From contig JANQGX010000010.1 in assembly GCA_028282885.1 (NCBI GenBank), positions 1-64,000 of the forward strand: a stretch of 64,000 nucleotides of DNA. The letters run 5' to 3'. Shown here piece after piece: positions 28,015-36,881 of the stretch. The stretch is from SAR324 cluster bacterium (GTDB taxonomy: Bacteria; SAR324; XYD2-FULL-50-16). Numbering within the stretch: position 1 is the stretch's first letter; the number at the start of each line of letters is the position of its first letter. The notes beneath the pieces were generated by a model that had not been told where the DNA came from, did not search any database, and saw only the letters and a list, made by a program, of their open reading frames with translations. A program made the translations under genes and the position numbers.

Positions 28015-28629
28015 TTAGCTTAATTTTGAATAAACAAATGATAGTGTTTTATAAATAAAACCTGGCATCACAATACACTCAGGAATTGAATCACAACCTA
28101 ATACTTTGAGGATACAAGCCCTGTGATGCCCACCTCCTTCCAGATAGTATTTACCTCTATTTTTGGTGACAAGGATTGTATCGGCAATCTCAGTGTCATA
28201 TCCATTTTCTTCTATAATATCAAATAATTCAAATCTTTCATTGACGAGTTGATCGATAGCTTTCCTTACCAGGTTTTCATCTAGATTGCCCAATTGATCA
28301 TTGATCGTAATTTCTTCCAACTCATGTAGGCGAACAATTTTATTAAACAGCTTGCCATTCTGAAAGCCCCCTCTTTTTTTCGGGTAGTTGAAGTAACCTT
28401 TATTAATGATCAAATCATAATACCATGCCTGATATTTCTGTTTTGCTTCCTCTTGCAAACCTTTTTGGTATATCGCCATAAAGGTATACGGAGGAAATTC
28501 AAGTATGGGCTTTCCTCCGTAACCTTCATTCAATGACACTTCTGAAACAAAACATCTAACGGCATTTAGACTAATATCAGACTTCAGAAACCTGAACAAA
28601 AAGTTCTTAATAAAAATGGTGAAGTTCAT
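28015..28629 (-). CDS. Uncharacterised protein with a ParB/sulfiredoxin-like motif
   Basis: A 204-residue protein I cannot assign. The C-terminal half contains YYLEGGGHHRACILKVLGCDSIPE, similar to the GxHR...A...LG...I pattern of ParB/Srx-fold domains, which bind or hydrolyse nucleotides. The N-terminal 40 residues are hydrophobic and basic; the middle is charged. It lies immediately upstream of the CmoB-like methyltransferase and downstream of the polysaccharide deacetylase-like gene. In this setting it could be a glycan-modifying nucleotide-dependent enzyme such as a kinase-like protein. That is speculation; only the motif is seen. Confidence 0.5.
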   Translation of the reverse strand: MNFTIFIKNFLFRFLKSDISLNAVRCFVSEVSLNEGYGGKPILEFPPYTFMAIYQKGLQEEAKQKYQAWYYDLIINKGYFNYPKKRGGFQNGKLFNKIVRLHELEEITINDQLGNLDENLVRKAIDQLVNERFELFDIIEENGYDTEIADTILVTKNRGKYYLEGGGHHRACILKVLGCDSIPECIVMPGFIYKTLSFVYSKLS

Positions 28630-28683
28630 TCGGTCTTGTATTCATAAATACTGGAAAAAAAATGTGGGACTTTAGACAAATAC

Positions 28684-30072
28684 TTAATTGATCAGAGTTT
28701 GCTGATACAGCCTTCTATCTTCCTCTCTGACCAAGGTGGTATTGTGCCATAGCAGTACAAAATCGCCATTAAACATCCGACATCGATTTTTTAATTTCAG
28801 CATGAAGTCCAAAGCTTCCTCATAGCTGGATATACCCATATAATGCTGGTTAAGAATGGAACGTTCCATTACTATCAGGGGTTGTTCAAGGAGATTCAGT
28901 TTTTCCTTGCTTTTAACGTCAAAAACATAAAACGGAATACATGTCCCGCACCTGAATCCCGCAAAATCAGCAAAGGCCATTGTGGAATCAGTTTCAAGAT
29001 CGCTATCTGCCCAATATCTCCAGGTATAAGGCACTTCAAATCGAAGGTAATGTTGACGCCCTTTGGTAATTTTAATGCCCTCGGGCAAGGAATCTCTTAG
29101 TAGGCTTAGTTCTCTATTCCAGATTTTTTGATCCGAGGCGGTATAATATCCAGGATGGAAACCTATCTCGTGCCCACGAGAATGTGTTCTTCCGATTAAT
29201 TCCCTGGTTCGTGTTGAATAGAGTGAATATCGTTTGTCATATTTGCTTCTTTTCGCGGCCTTGAAAAAGAAGGCTGATTTGAGATCCAGGTTTTCTGATT
29301 GCTGCATTATCCAATCAAAAGTATCAAAAGGATCTTTCCTCCTGCCAAGTTTGAAGTTGACTACGTCCGCTGCATGCTTCAGGCCCTGCTTTAGTGATTT
29401 TCTTTTGATAAGATCACCACCGATCGTTCTAGCAATGAAGCGAGGATTATTTAAGGATGGGTCGAATGGGCAATCAACATCGTGGGTAGGTAAGATTCGA
29501 AACTCACGTTGTCGACGGCGAAGGACTGGCCAAAGTCTTTTCATTACAGCCCAGAGTATTTCAGTGTATTCATTGACAATGGGCCGATCAAGGAAGTTTT
29601 CCAAATAGGCTAAAGAAAATCTAGCTGGGAAGCGACCGTGGGCATCTCTACTTTTTTTTACTACCTCTTCATAGCGAGTTAACATGAAAAAGATACTGCC
29701 AAAAATATCAATAGTGATCTCTGCGTGATCGATTCCAATGTCCAGCCATTTCCCGTTCTCTTTTTTCTTGCCATAAATGACAGGAATCTCCGGTTTGCAT
29801 AAATTTACATTTCCCGGATAGTCGTGTAAATCCGCAATTTCCAATGGTGTTTTGGGAAGCGATTGATCTTTTAACCAATCGTCGTTGCCGATCTGGAATA
29901 ATGCATCAGAAACTATGACTTTTTTATCTTTGCAGGCATCATTAGTAATTTCCCAATTCAGATCTCCATGAGTTACTGATTTAAACGGAATTTGAAGAAC
30001 ATTTTGAAAAACATATTCAATGGTGTAGTCTCTTTCGGCATCATAGCCTTTTGGTTTTTTAATAATGAACAT
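28684..30072 (-). CDS. Polysaccharide deacetylase-like (NodB-fold) protein
   Basis: A 462-residue protein. The N-terminal ~200 residues match the leader domain often fused to deacetylase-like proteins of surface-glycan loci (DUF7033 type). The catalytic-like part starts at ILPTHDVDCPFD, where THDVD replaces the classic TFDDG motif with its metal-binding Asp. It continues with RGHEIGFHPGYY, the H-x-x-x-H metal site, and a late LLWHNT motif. It may N-deacetylate an amino sugar in the lipid-linked or NDP form. No signal peptide is seen, so it is probably cytoplasmic. Spacing to neighbours is 50-140 bp. Confidence 0.75.
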   Translation of the reverse strand: MFIIKKPKGYDAERDYTIEYVFQNVLQIPFKSVTHGDLNWEITNDACKDKKVIVSDALFQIGNDDWLKDQSLPKTPLEIADLHDYPGNVNLCKPEIPVIYGKKKENGKWLDIGIDHAEITIDIFGSIFFMLTRYEEVVKKSRDAHGRFPARFSLAYLENFLDRPIVNEYTEILWAVMKRLWPVLRRRQREFRILPTHDVDCPFDPSLNNPRFIARTIGGDLIKRKSLKQGLKHAADVVNFKLGRRKDPFDTFDWIMQQSENLDLKSAFFFKAAKRSKYDKRYSLYSTRTRELIGRTHSRGHEIGFHPGYYTASDQKIWNRELSLLRDSLPEGIKITKGRQHYLRFEVPYTWRYWADSDLETDSTMAFADFAGFRCGTCIPFYVFDVKSKEKLNLLEQPLIVMERSILNQHYMGISSYEEALDFMLKLKNRCRMFNGDFVLLWHNTTLVREEDRRLYQQTLIN

Positions 30073-30210
30073 GAAAATTTGGCAGTGAGTATTTCTCTTT
30101 GAGGCTACTATTTACGAAAACCCTTTGAAAAACAGTAAATGACTGATTCTGAGAAATTGCTAATGCAGTGAAGATTTCAAATGTCGGGCTTTAATCTGAA
30201 ACGTTACAAC

Positions 30211-31683
30211 TCATTGTTCTTGCTTAACCGACCCATTTGAGAGAATTGTTGAAAACGCTTTCTCAGCAAGCTTATCTCCTGTTTCAATGTATTTAGGACC
30301 TGTCCATTTCATTAATTTATTATCGAGGGATATGTTTACCTGTTGTATCAGCCGCTCTCCCGAATCAAAGTGTTGAAACCTGCCGTCAGATATCTCCTGT
30401 TTAAAAAGATCAAGTGCATCCTGGCTGAAAACTGAACTGTTTATTCCAAATGCCTCAGCTTCATACAACACGCTGGAGTAGGCAGTTATATGATAATCGG
30501 CAATTTTCAAAAGGGAGTAGAGGGGTATCTCGTTCAGATTATCTATAATGTATTTATGATCAGCAGCACCTTCTAAACTTGCCAATACTTCATCTTTAAC
30601 ATACATATGGTTATGATGCCGCCTCAACAACCACAACCAGTTATCTGGTGAATCCTCGATTGCGGTCGCGAGTTCGTCAGGCACTACCCTTTTTAGTGAA
30701 CCTAATTTAGCCTGCAGTGACACAAGGATCACTTTTTTCCCTTCCATTTTAACGTTTAACCAATCAGGGATAGAATTAAATTCTTCGGACCTTCGAAACC
30801 GATCTATCCAGGGCAAACCACCGATAACAGCAACATGGTTTTTCCTCTCAGGCGAGTTCTGCATGATGTTATCCTTACTTTCAACTCCCCATACCCAGAA
30901 ATAGTCAGGAAGATGATCATATCCCCCTGGTGGTATTGAGTTCCAATGCGTGTAGGCCCCTTGGTATTTGCCCTGCTTCCCATGTTGAATATCAATACTG
31001 GCAATTTTCCTTTTTCTTGCCGCCGAAATGATCCCCATATTTTGGGGTGTATAGTAGCAGATTAGAAAAACAGCTTTGGGATTGATTCTCTTGATAACCC
31101 GGGTAAAAGCCCGTTCAGCAGCATAAGTAGTGACCATTCTCTTAATCACGCTGATTGCCAAATGGAGGAAATGAATATCCAGGTCCCTGCAAATTGAAAT
31201 GATAAACGGGCGATTGATTAAGACCAGTTGGATGGCTTTTAAATAATCTATGAAGTTCGTATGGTTCAAATTGACAACAGGTGCCGGATATAGATTCTTC
31301 AAATCCTTGGAATTCTCTTCATCCAGTTTTATGGTTGAATTATTCCTGGACAAAACTTCTAAAACCGGGTCAATGAGGGGAGAATATCTTTTGTTGTTAG
31401 CTTGAATTAGATAGGAAGAAGCAGTGGTAACTAAGATATAATCTGCCTCCGGTATCTGATGATTAACTGGTTTACTCAAATGGACCAGAGAAGAGACAGC
31501 CCTCAGAATCAAACCGATGAGGCTTTTTATCAAAGCCAATTTCGGTGGATTCTTCTTTTTCAGTATATACCAGATACATATTCTAATGGATGGCCAGACA
31601 TACTGATCACCATACCGGACTGAACTTGTGTCATATCTTTCCTCCAGCTCTGCTATTTTGAGACTTGCTTCTTTAATATTCAT
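30211..31683 (-). CDS. Putative GT-B-like surface-glycan protein, unrecognised
   Basis: A 490-residue protein of no certain family. The second half has GT-B-like elements: an IASIDIQHGKQGKYQ segment similar to the DxQHG motif of capsule/TagF-like glycosyltransferases, a VAVIGGLPW turn, KKVILVSLQAKLG, and LLKIADYHITAYSSVLYEAEAFGI, which reads like a donor-binding helix with a Ser-x-x-x-Glu arrangement. The N-terminal half is poorly conserved and basic, without helices long enough to span a membrane. I infer a glycosyl- or glycerophospho-transferase. Confidence 0.5.
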   Translation of the reverse strand: MNIKEASLKIAELEERYDTSSVRYGDQYVWPSIRICIWYILKKKNPPKLALIKSLIGLILRAVSSLVHLSKPVNHQIPEADYILVTTASSYLIQANNKRYSPLIDPVLEVLSRNNSTIKLDEENSKDLKNLYPAPVVNLNHTNFIDYLKAIQLVLINRPFIISICRDLDIHFLHLAISVIKRMVTTYAAERAFTRVIKRINPKAVFLICYYTPQNMGIISAARKRKIASIDIQHGKQGKYQGAYTHWNSIPPGGYDHLPDYFWVWGVESKDNIMQNSPERKNHVAVIGGLPWIDRFRRSEEFNSIPDWLNVKMEGKKVILVSLQAKLGSLKRVVPDELATAIEDSPDNWLWLLRRHHNHMYVKDEVLASLEGAADHKYIIDNLNEIPLYSLLKIADYHITAYSSVLYEAEAFGINSSVFSQDALDLFKQEISDGRFQHFDSGERLIQQVNISLDNKLMKWTGPKYIETGDKLAEKAFSTILSNGSVKQEQ

Positions 31684-31803
31684 CTTTCAAAAAAAAGCCG
31701 TCAACGTTAATGAATGTTCCTGTTTTTAATACACCTGGTGACGGCCATCAATGCATAAAAGCTGATCGATCAGGGCTCCAGAATGTGGAAGAGTTGATTA
31801 TGT

Positions 31804-32667
31804 TTACCGATTTCTCAGTTTTCTCGTAGCCAGAGAAAGGGTAGCAAAAGGTATATTGAATGGATATTTCAACTTCAAACCGTGACAACTAATACATTTC
31901 GGATCATCACAATGGGTAATCTTCCGATTTTTGCCTATCATCTCTAAAGTAATTTCAAATGCTTTTTTCATGTTAAATACAGCGCTTCTCCCTCTACCGA
32001 CAAAGCCGAACTTAACTGCGTCGTTAACAATGAGAGTCCCAAACAAATTGCGACTCCCCCTCGTACACCCTCCTACATCATATCGGGTAAACAATTGGGT
32101 TTTTCCTTGTTCATCTTTGAAATAGGTTTGATACATTCCACTAAAAGGGTGAGTTGAAGAATAACCTAAACGTTGCTGAGCATAGTGTAGTGTTACTGAT
32201 CCACTCTTCTCATCAACCGATCCAAGCATCAGTTCTTTACAGCCAAGATCGACCATTTTACCTGGCGGGCTATAACTGAGTGATTCATGATCATGCCCTT
32301 TCAAAATTTCAGCTGCGTTTGGCCCTATACCTACAAATGAATTAGTAGGATGTGTACTCCTAATTGATCGTTTGTCTTGAAATAATGCAGTCGATAAGGA
32401 ACCGGAATTTGGGGGGGCCAAGCTGGTAAATACGATGTCTTTGTTCTTCTTGAATCTAAGAAATCTATCTGTGTAGGCAGCAGCAATTATTGTCCCTTGG
32501 GGCCCTATAACCTCTAATAAAATATCTACCCAAGCCTGCAAAGTATAGTCTCTATTTTTTTTAAAATACCCTACTTTCATCAAATCTGATGCAACATACA
32601 CCGTGTCGCCTTGGTCAATACCGAGGTTATGGATATCTTTTATAATGCTTTCTCTTGATGCTCTCAT
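31804..32667 (-). CDS. AAC(3)-family N-acetyltransferase-like protein
   Basis: A 287-residue member of the antibiotic N-acetyltransferase (AAC(3)/YokD-like) superfamily, which transfers acetyl from acetyl-CoA to an amino group. Visible signatures are QGDTVYVASDLMKVGYF, GPQGTIIAAAYT, and STHPTNSFVGIGPNA. The SYSPPGKMVDLGCKELMLGS block is also typical, and THPFSGMYQTYF follows. In glycan loci such proteins N-acetylate amino sugars rather than aminoglycosides, and the downstream location from DapA/NeuA/NeuB-like genes supports that. The C-terminus carries CDDPKCISCHG, an odd Cys-rich motif that may be structural. Confidence 0.75.
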   Translation of the reverse strand: MRASRESIIKDIHNLGIDQGDTVYVASDLMKVGYFKKNRDYTLQAWVDILLEVIGPQGTIIAAAYTDRFLRFKKNKDIVFTSLAPPNSGSLSTALFQDKRSIRSTHPTNSFVGIGPNAAEILKGHDHESLSYSPPGKMVDLGCKELMLGSVDEKSGSVTLHYAQQRLGYSSTHPFSGMYQTYFKDEQGKTQLFTRYDVGGCTRGSRNLFGTLIVNDAVKFGFVGRGRSAVFNMKKAFEITLEMIGKNRKITHCDDPKCISCHGLKLKYPFNIPFATLSLATRKLRNR

Positions 32668-32896
32668 AATGATGCTCCTCTTCCCTAAAGTTTATGGGCA
32701 GTAGTGATTGTTAATAAAAAGCGTTTGGATTAGATTGGATATGTGACGCAAATTATGAAGAACATGACTCCAATTACTTAGACATATCAATATGGATAAC
32801 CTAATGATACCATACAGCGACTTGTGTACTTTAAGGCATTATCAATTGTTTTTTTACATGCTTTAAAATCTCATGCATCAATCCAAAACCGTGTTA

Positions 32897-33850
32897 TCAC
32901 AGTTTGAAGTCATTTATTGGGAGGGATGTTATTAATTCCTTTACTTCAAGATAGTCACTTTCACCTAACGCTAATAAGGGCATTCGGTCGTGCCTACTCA
33001 TTAATCCTCGCGCTTGAAGAGCAGCTTTAATCGCAAGATGCCAACCGAATTTCTTAACTGCTTTATCGAAGAATTCTACCTCGATTTTATTAATGATTTT
33101 GTCTTGTGTGGTCTGGTCTTTGTTTTGATAGGCTTCCCAGAATTTGACTGCCAACGCTGGTTCAAAGACCCCTATTCCATTGAGCCATGATTGACAACCA
33201 GCTTCAGCAAAACGTAACCATTGCCGCTTACCGCCTCCTGATATAACAATGCTGATTCGATCTTTTATCTTGGATATGACACTGTTAGAATACTGATCAT
33301 CTTTGGCATCTTCCTTTAAAGCGATTATGTTGGGAACATCAGCAAGGCGATCAAGTATTTCAATAGGCCAATTTATTAGACCTCCTCCTCTCCCATTAAT
33401 GAATGGCATTTCGTGAATCAACAAACCAATGTCACATGAATCTGCACACATTTTGTAGTGCTTGATAACCTGTTCATGACTGTAAAACATCTCACGAAAA
33501 ACCAGCGAAATAACATCAGCTCCGATAGATTCCGCATGTTTACAAAAATCCATGCTGACAGTTGTTGGACAATGTAGTGGATCTGCCACTATTACCACAG
33601 TATCATTACCAAGTGATTTGACAAATTTGGTAACAAATTCGTTCAGTTTTTTTATTTCCTCCCAGGAAAGCAGACTAAATCGGCTGTTATAAGCCAAAAC
33701 ATAAAACAGTCTACCTCCACTTTGATAAATGAGGGACAGATAATTTTCCAAAGCCTTATAATCAACTAAATCATCCTCTTCCCTGAACGGAGTAACAACT
33801 GAAAAAACCGGCCCCTTGATCTTATCTCTTATTTGGTCTAATTCATTCAT
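32897..33850 (-). CDS. DapA/NanA-family (dihydrodipicolinate synthase-like) aldolase
   Basis: A 317-residue TIM-barrel protein of the DHDPS/N-acetylneuraminate lyase superfamily (class I aldolases with a Schiff-base lysine). The Lys is likely K179 in NIIALKEDA. The entry motif has changed from GTTGE to YVLAYNSRFSLLSWEE, and the usual Y-N-x-P catalytic tyrosine block reads LLIHEMPF, so the standard proton-relay tyrosine seems absent. It lies 6 bp from the NeuA-like gene. Role inferred: aldol condensation or cleavage on a keto-acid sugar, perhaps replacing or complementing the NeuB step. A different chemistry is possible given the altered residues. Confidence 0.72.
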   Translation of the reverse strand: MNELDQIRDKIKGPVFSVVTPFREEDDLVDYKALENYLSLIYQSGGRLFYVLAYNSRFSLLSWEEIKKLNEFVTKFVKSLGNDTVVIVADPLHCPTTVSMDFCKHAESIGADVISLVFREMFYSHEQVIKHYKMCADSCDIGLLIHEMPFINGRGGGLINWPIEILDRLADVPNIIALKEDAKDDQYSNSVISKIKDRISIVISGGGKRQWLRFAEAGCQSWLNGIGVFEPALAVKFWEAYQNKDQTTQDKIINKIEVEFFDKAVKKFGWHLAIKAALQARGLMSRHDRMPLLALGESDYLEVKELITSLPINDFKL

Positions 33851-33856
33851 AATAAA

Positions 33857-34546
33857 TTAACTCCTGTTGGTTAATAGAAACTCAGCATAAGCCAAATCCA
33901 TTTCTGTATCGATATCTACAGAATCTAGACGTTCCATCACGTACCCCCTCACCTTCCCTTTCCAGAAGTTTCGATTATTCAGGAATTTCTTCATCCACTG
34001 AATATAGAATGCTCCATTAGGTCGATAAATAGGAGACTGATCTTGAGATCTTGTATTTCCCGTGATTAAAGGACAATCATCAAATACAGATTTGACCAAG
34101 TCATCTTCAATGACAACGCTTAATTGAGGAGGAAACTCGTATGATGTTAAACTCACAACACCATCTACTTCTTCTGTCAGGAGCTTAAAACCTTCAATTA
34201 TATGCTCAGGCTTTCTAAACGGTGCTGTCGGTAATAGAAGTGCAATAACATCATATTCCTCTTGAATGGTGGAATCTGAAACTATGTTATTCACCAATTC
34301 TAAAGCAGTCACCGTATCACCGGACAAATCAGCGGGTCGCGGAATAGGATCAATAGTTGGATATTGATCTGCCAAAGCAAGTATTTCAGAGTCATCAGAG
34401 GATAGTATAGCTCGGTCAACACAACCACTTTTTGCAACTGCATCAAGGGTATGCTGAACTAAGGGAGTTCCTCCGAGTGGTCTTAGATTCTTTTTCTTTA
34501 GGCGTTTTGAACCACCTCTTGCTGGAATAATTGCTAATGTTTTCAT
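33857..34546 (-). CDS. CMP-nonulosonate cytidylyltransferase-like protein (NeuA family)
   Basis: A 229-residue nucleotidyltransferase of the acylneuraminate cytidylyltransferase family. It begins with TLAIIPARGGSKRLKKKNLRPLGG, the CTP-binding signature, followed by VDRAILSSDDSEILALA and LLLPTAPFRKPEHI. The C-terminal SVDIDTEMDLAYAE is typical of the NeuA group. It would activate the sugar acid made by a NeuB-family synthase as a CMP-sugar. It is tightly packed between the fusion gene at 34564 (17 bp) and the DapA-like gene (6 bp). Confidence 0.87.
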   Translation of the reverse strand: MKTLAIIPARGGSKRLKKKNLRPLGGTPLVQHTLDAVAKSGCVDRAILSSDDSEILALADQYPTIDPIPRPADLSGDTVTALELVNNIVSDSTIQEEYDVIALLLPTAPFRKPEHIIEGFKLLTEEVDGVVSLTSYEFPPQLSVVIEDDLVKSVFDDCPLITGNTRSQDQSPIYRPNGAFYIQWMKKFLNNRNFWKGKVRGYVMERLDSVDIDTEMDLAYAEFLLTNRS

Positions 34547-34563
34547 AAAATTGCCTTTTTATA

Positions 34564-36822
34564 TCAAAGTCCCATGTTTTCAAGTAAACTCAAAGCCTTC
34601 CAAAATCCTTCACCCTTGTTTTCATGACCTTGCCATATTTCCGGTATCCATGAAGCGTTGGGAGCATATTTTTTTATGTTTTCTCCTAATGCATAAAAAT
34701 CTATTTCCCCTTCACCGATTTGAAGTCCTTCTCCATCCACTCCACTCGCATCTGCAACATGAATGTGAGCGGTATGTGGCAGAACCTTTTCCAAAAACTG
34801 CTGAAAGGAATATTTGTAATAGTTGCACGCAAGTTTTGAATGAGATACATCCAGACATACTTTCATACTCGCTTCCTTGCACATTTCAATGATCTCGTCC
34901 GCTTCAATGAAAAGATTGTGATACCGTTGGCCCCCGAAATGCCAGGGAAAAGGGGGCATCGTCTGAGGCCAGATTTCAATTCCGTCATCTGTTAGTTGCT
35001 CGATGCTTTCCAAGAGAGTTTTTCTTTTTTCCTCACGTTCATTTGTATTCAATGGCCCATTAATACTGAACCCACCAACATTTGTAATTATTCCAATTTT
35101 TTCCTTATTGTTGGAGAAATACTGCTTTAGTATTTTTGTTACAGCAATAACCTTTTTCATTTCAGCTATAGAACGCTCCCTGTAGGCTTTATCATTGGTG
35201 GTCAAATCAAGCACGTGATCACCGGCAAAAAGCTCTGGTGCGTGTACAATCAGATTTTTCGAAATTCCCGAAGAGAAAAAAGATCCATGATCCAAATCCA
35301 GATCTTTGTAGCTTAGATGAAACTCCAACAGGCTTGGATTAGACATAGCAAGTAACTCGTTGTAATCATGATGCCTTACAGCTATACCCCAAGGCGTATG
35401 GAAGTTGTACTGTTTTGGCTTTATACTGCCGCTCCCCAACAAGTCAGACGGATAAAAAACATCTCCAGCTTTCATGGTTCTCGAAATGGATTTCCCAACC
35501 AGTTTCATTAATTGATTCGGTTGAAGGCCGTTCCCCGGACTTTTGATTTCAAGCATTTCTTCTTGTATAACCTCTCCCTGCTTCAAATCACATTTGGCAT
35601 AGACGGACTTTGCCAAAGTAACCCGATTCATCATTTCACCTTGAGACAGTTCGCGTTCTTTCCCCATACCCATGGCTGAGGAAACCTGGTTTATCCCCTC
35701 AACCATTCTGGCAAACTCATCAGGTAGGAGGCTGATTTTATGGTCATTCCCTTCGAGGTTACGATCAATCGTGAAATGCTTTTCAATTACTTTTGCCCCT
35801 AAAGTGGCAGCAGCAATCGGTACAAAGATGTCTCTCTCATGACCCGAATACCCAATCAGACAATCGCCGATCTTTTTCAGTCTCTCCAGGTAGGCAAGGT
35901 GAATATCTTTGAAAGGGGCCGGATAGGTCGAATTACAGTGGAGTAGGATATATGCAACTCCATACTTTCGTAGCAAGGCGACTGTTTGTCGTATTTCTGA
36001 CTCCTGAGACATCCCAGTCGAACAGATTAAGGGTTTTCCAGTCTCAGCCAACTTTCTCAGAAGTTCATGATTGGTAAGATCTGCCGATGCAACTTTAAAA
36101 GCAGATAATCCATATTCCTCCAATTTTTCAATACTCGCTAGATCCCAAGGGGTACAAAGCGGTTCAATCCCGATTTTTTTGCAGTGTTCAAACGCTTCAA
36201 ATAAGTCATCTGTAGACAATTGGTTTTTCTGAAGTAGATCTAATGTGTACTGTGAGCCCAGGTTTTCTTTTTCATCATTAGCATTTCCAGAGTTAGCATA
36301 TAAGGTCTGCAAGTCTCTCATCTGGAATTTAGCGCAGTCAGCTCCTGATTCTTTCGCCTTGTCAATTAAATGCTTGGCAAGTTTGAGACTCCCATTATGG
36401 TTGTTCCCAATTTCAGCAATTATGTAACACCCGCCATCTTCTTTGAGTATTCTATCTCCCAGCTTGATACCCTTTTGGAGATACCTACGCATTGCCAATG
36501 CTACTGGTCGGTTTTCTCTATCAACCAAAGGTAAATATGCGACCTTCTCCAGTTTTTGCCGAATCTCCGCACTTTCACTAGACTCATAAGCTACTATTGG
36601 ATTTTGATTGCAGATATCACCAACCTCGACATTCAAAGAATGAGAGCTCTCCGCAATTAGCCATCGATTGATATCACCTGGTGTAAGAACCCCCCATAGC
36701 CTTCCGGTTTCATCCAAACACATAACAAAACGAAGCTTTTCTGAATCCATCAGTTTCAGTGTTTCCTTCAAGGTTGAAACACGTTTAGTCGAACAATAAC
36801 TAAAATTGCGCTCAAATATCAT
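34564..36822 (-). CDS. CBS-NeuB-SAF-TIM-barrel fusion (nonulosonate synthase with C-terminal sugar isomerase-like domain)
   Basis: A 752-residue multidomain protein. Residues ~1-115 look like paired CBS motifs (SEKLRFVMCLDETGRLWGVLTPGDI, then VAYLPLVDRENRPVALAM). Residues ~130-385 form a NeuB condensing domain: IIAEIGNNHNGSLKLAK, the active-site-type EKHFTIDRN, and STGMSQESEI. Residues ~402-465 form an SAF (antifreeze-like) domain (LKQGEVIQEEMLEIKSPGNG). Residues ~475-752 form an AP-endonuclease-2-type TIM barrel (IVHAPELFAGDH, CLDVSHSKLACN, HIHVADASG). NeuB enzymes join a 6-carbon amino sugar to phosphoenolpyruvate. The extra barrel may isomerise or epimerise the substrate, and the CBS pair may sense adenine nucleotides. 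The gene directly precedes the NeuA-like gene. Confidence 0.85.
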   Translation of the reverse strand: MIFERNFSYCSTKRVSTLKETLKLMDSEKLRFVMCLDETGRLWGVLTPGDINRWLIAESSHSLNVEVGDICNQNPIVAYESSESAEIRQKLEKVAYLPLVDRENRPVALAMRRYLQKGIKLGDRILKEDGGCYIIAEIGNNHNGSLKLAKHLIDKAKESGADCAKFQMRDLQTLYANSGNANDEKENLGSQYTLDLLQKNQLSTDDLFEAFEHCKKIGIEPLCTPWDLASIEKLEEYGLSAFKVASADLTNHELLRKLAETGKPLICSTGMSQESEIRQTVALLRKYGVAYILLHCNSTYPAPFKDIHLAYLERLKKIGDCLIGYSGHERDIFVPIAAATLGAKVIEKHFTIDRNLEGNDHKISLLPDEFARMVEGINQVSSAMGMGKERELSQGEMMNRVTLAKSVYAKCDLKQGEVIQEEMLEIKSPGNGLQPNQLMKLVGKSISRTMKAGDVFYPSDLLGSGSIKPKQYNFHTPWGIAVRHHDYNELLAMSNPSLLEFHLSYKDLDLDHGSFFSSGISKNLIVHAPELFAGDHVLDLTTNDKAYRERSIAEMKKVIAVTKILKQYFSNNKEKIGIITNVGGFSINGPLNTNEREEKRKTLLESIEQLTDDGIEIWPQTMPPFPWHFGGQRYHNLFIEADEIIEMCKEASMKVCLDVSHSKLACNYYKYSFQQFLEKVLPHTAHIHVADASGVDGEGLQIGEGEIDFYALGENIKKYAPNASWIPEIWQGHENKGEGFWKALSLLENMGL

Positions 36823-36881
36823 ACCTGTCCAAGGATTTGAATTTTTAGGTAATTATCTATTCGAAAAAAGTTCTTAACGTC

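Noticed and set aside
31870..31920. CISCH in the AAC(3)-like protein as a haem c site
   Set aside because: The protein has no signal peptide and belongs to a cytoplasmic acetyltransferase family, so a c-type haem site is not plausible; a structural or metal role remains possible.
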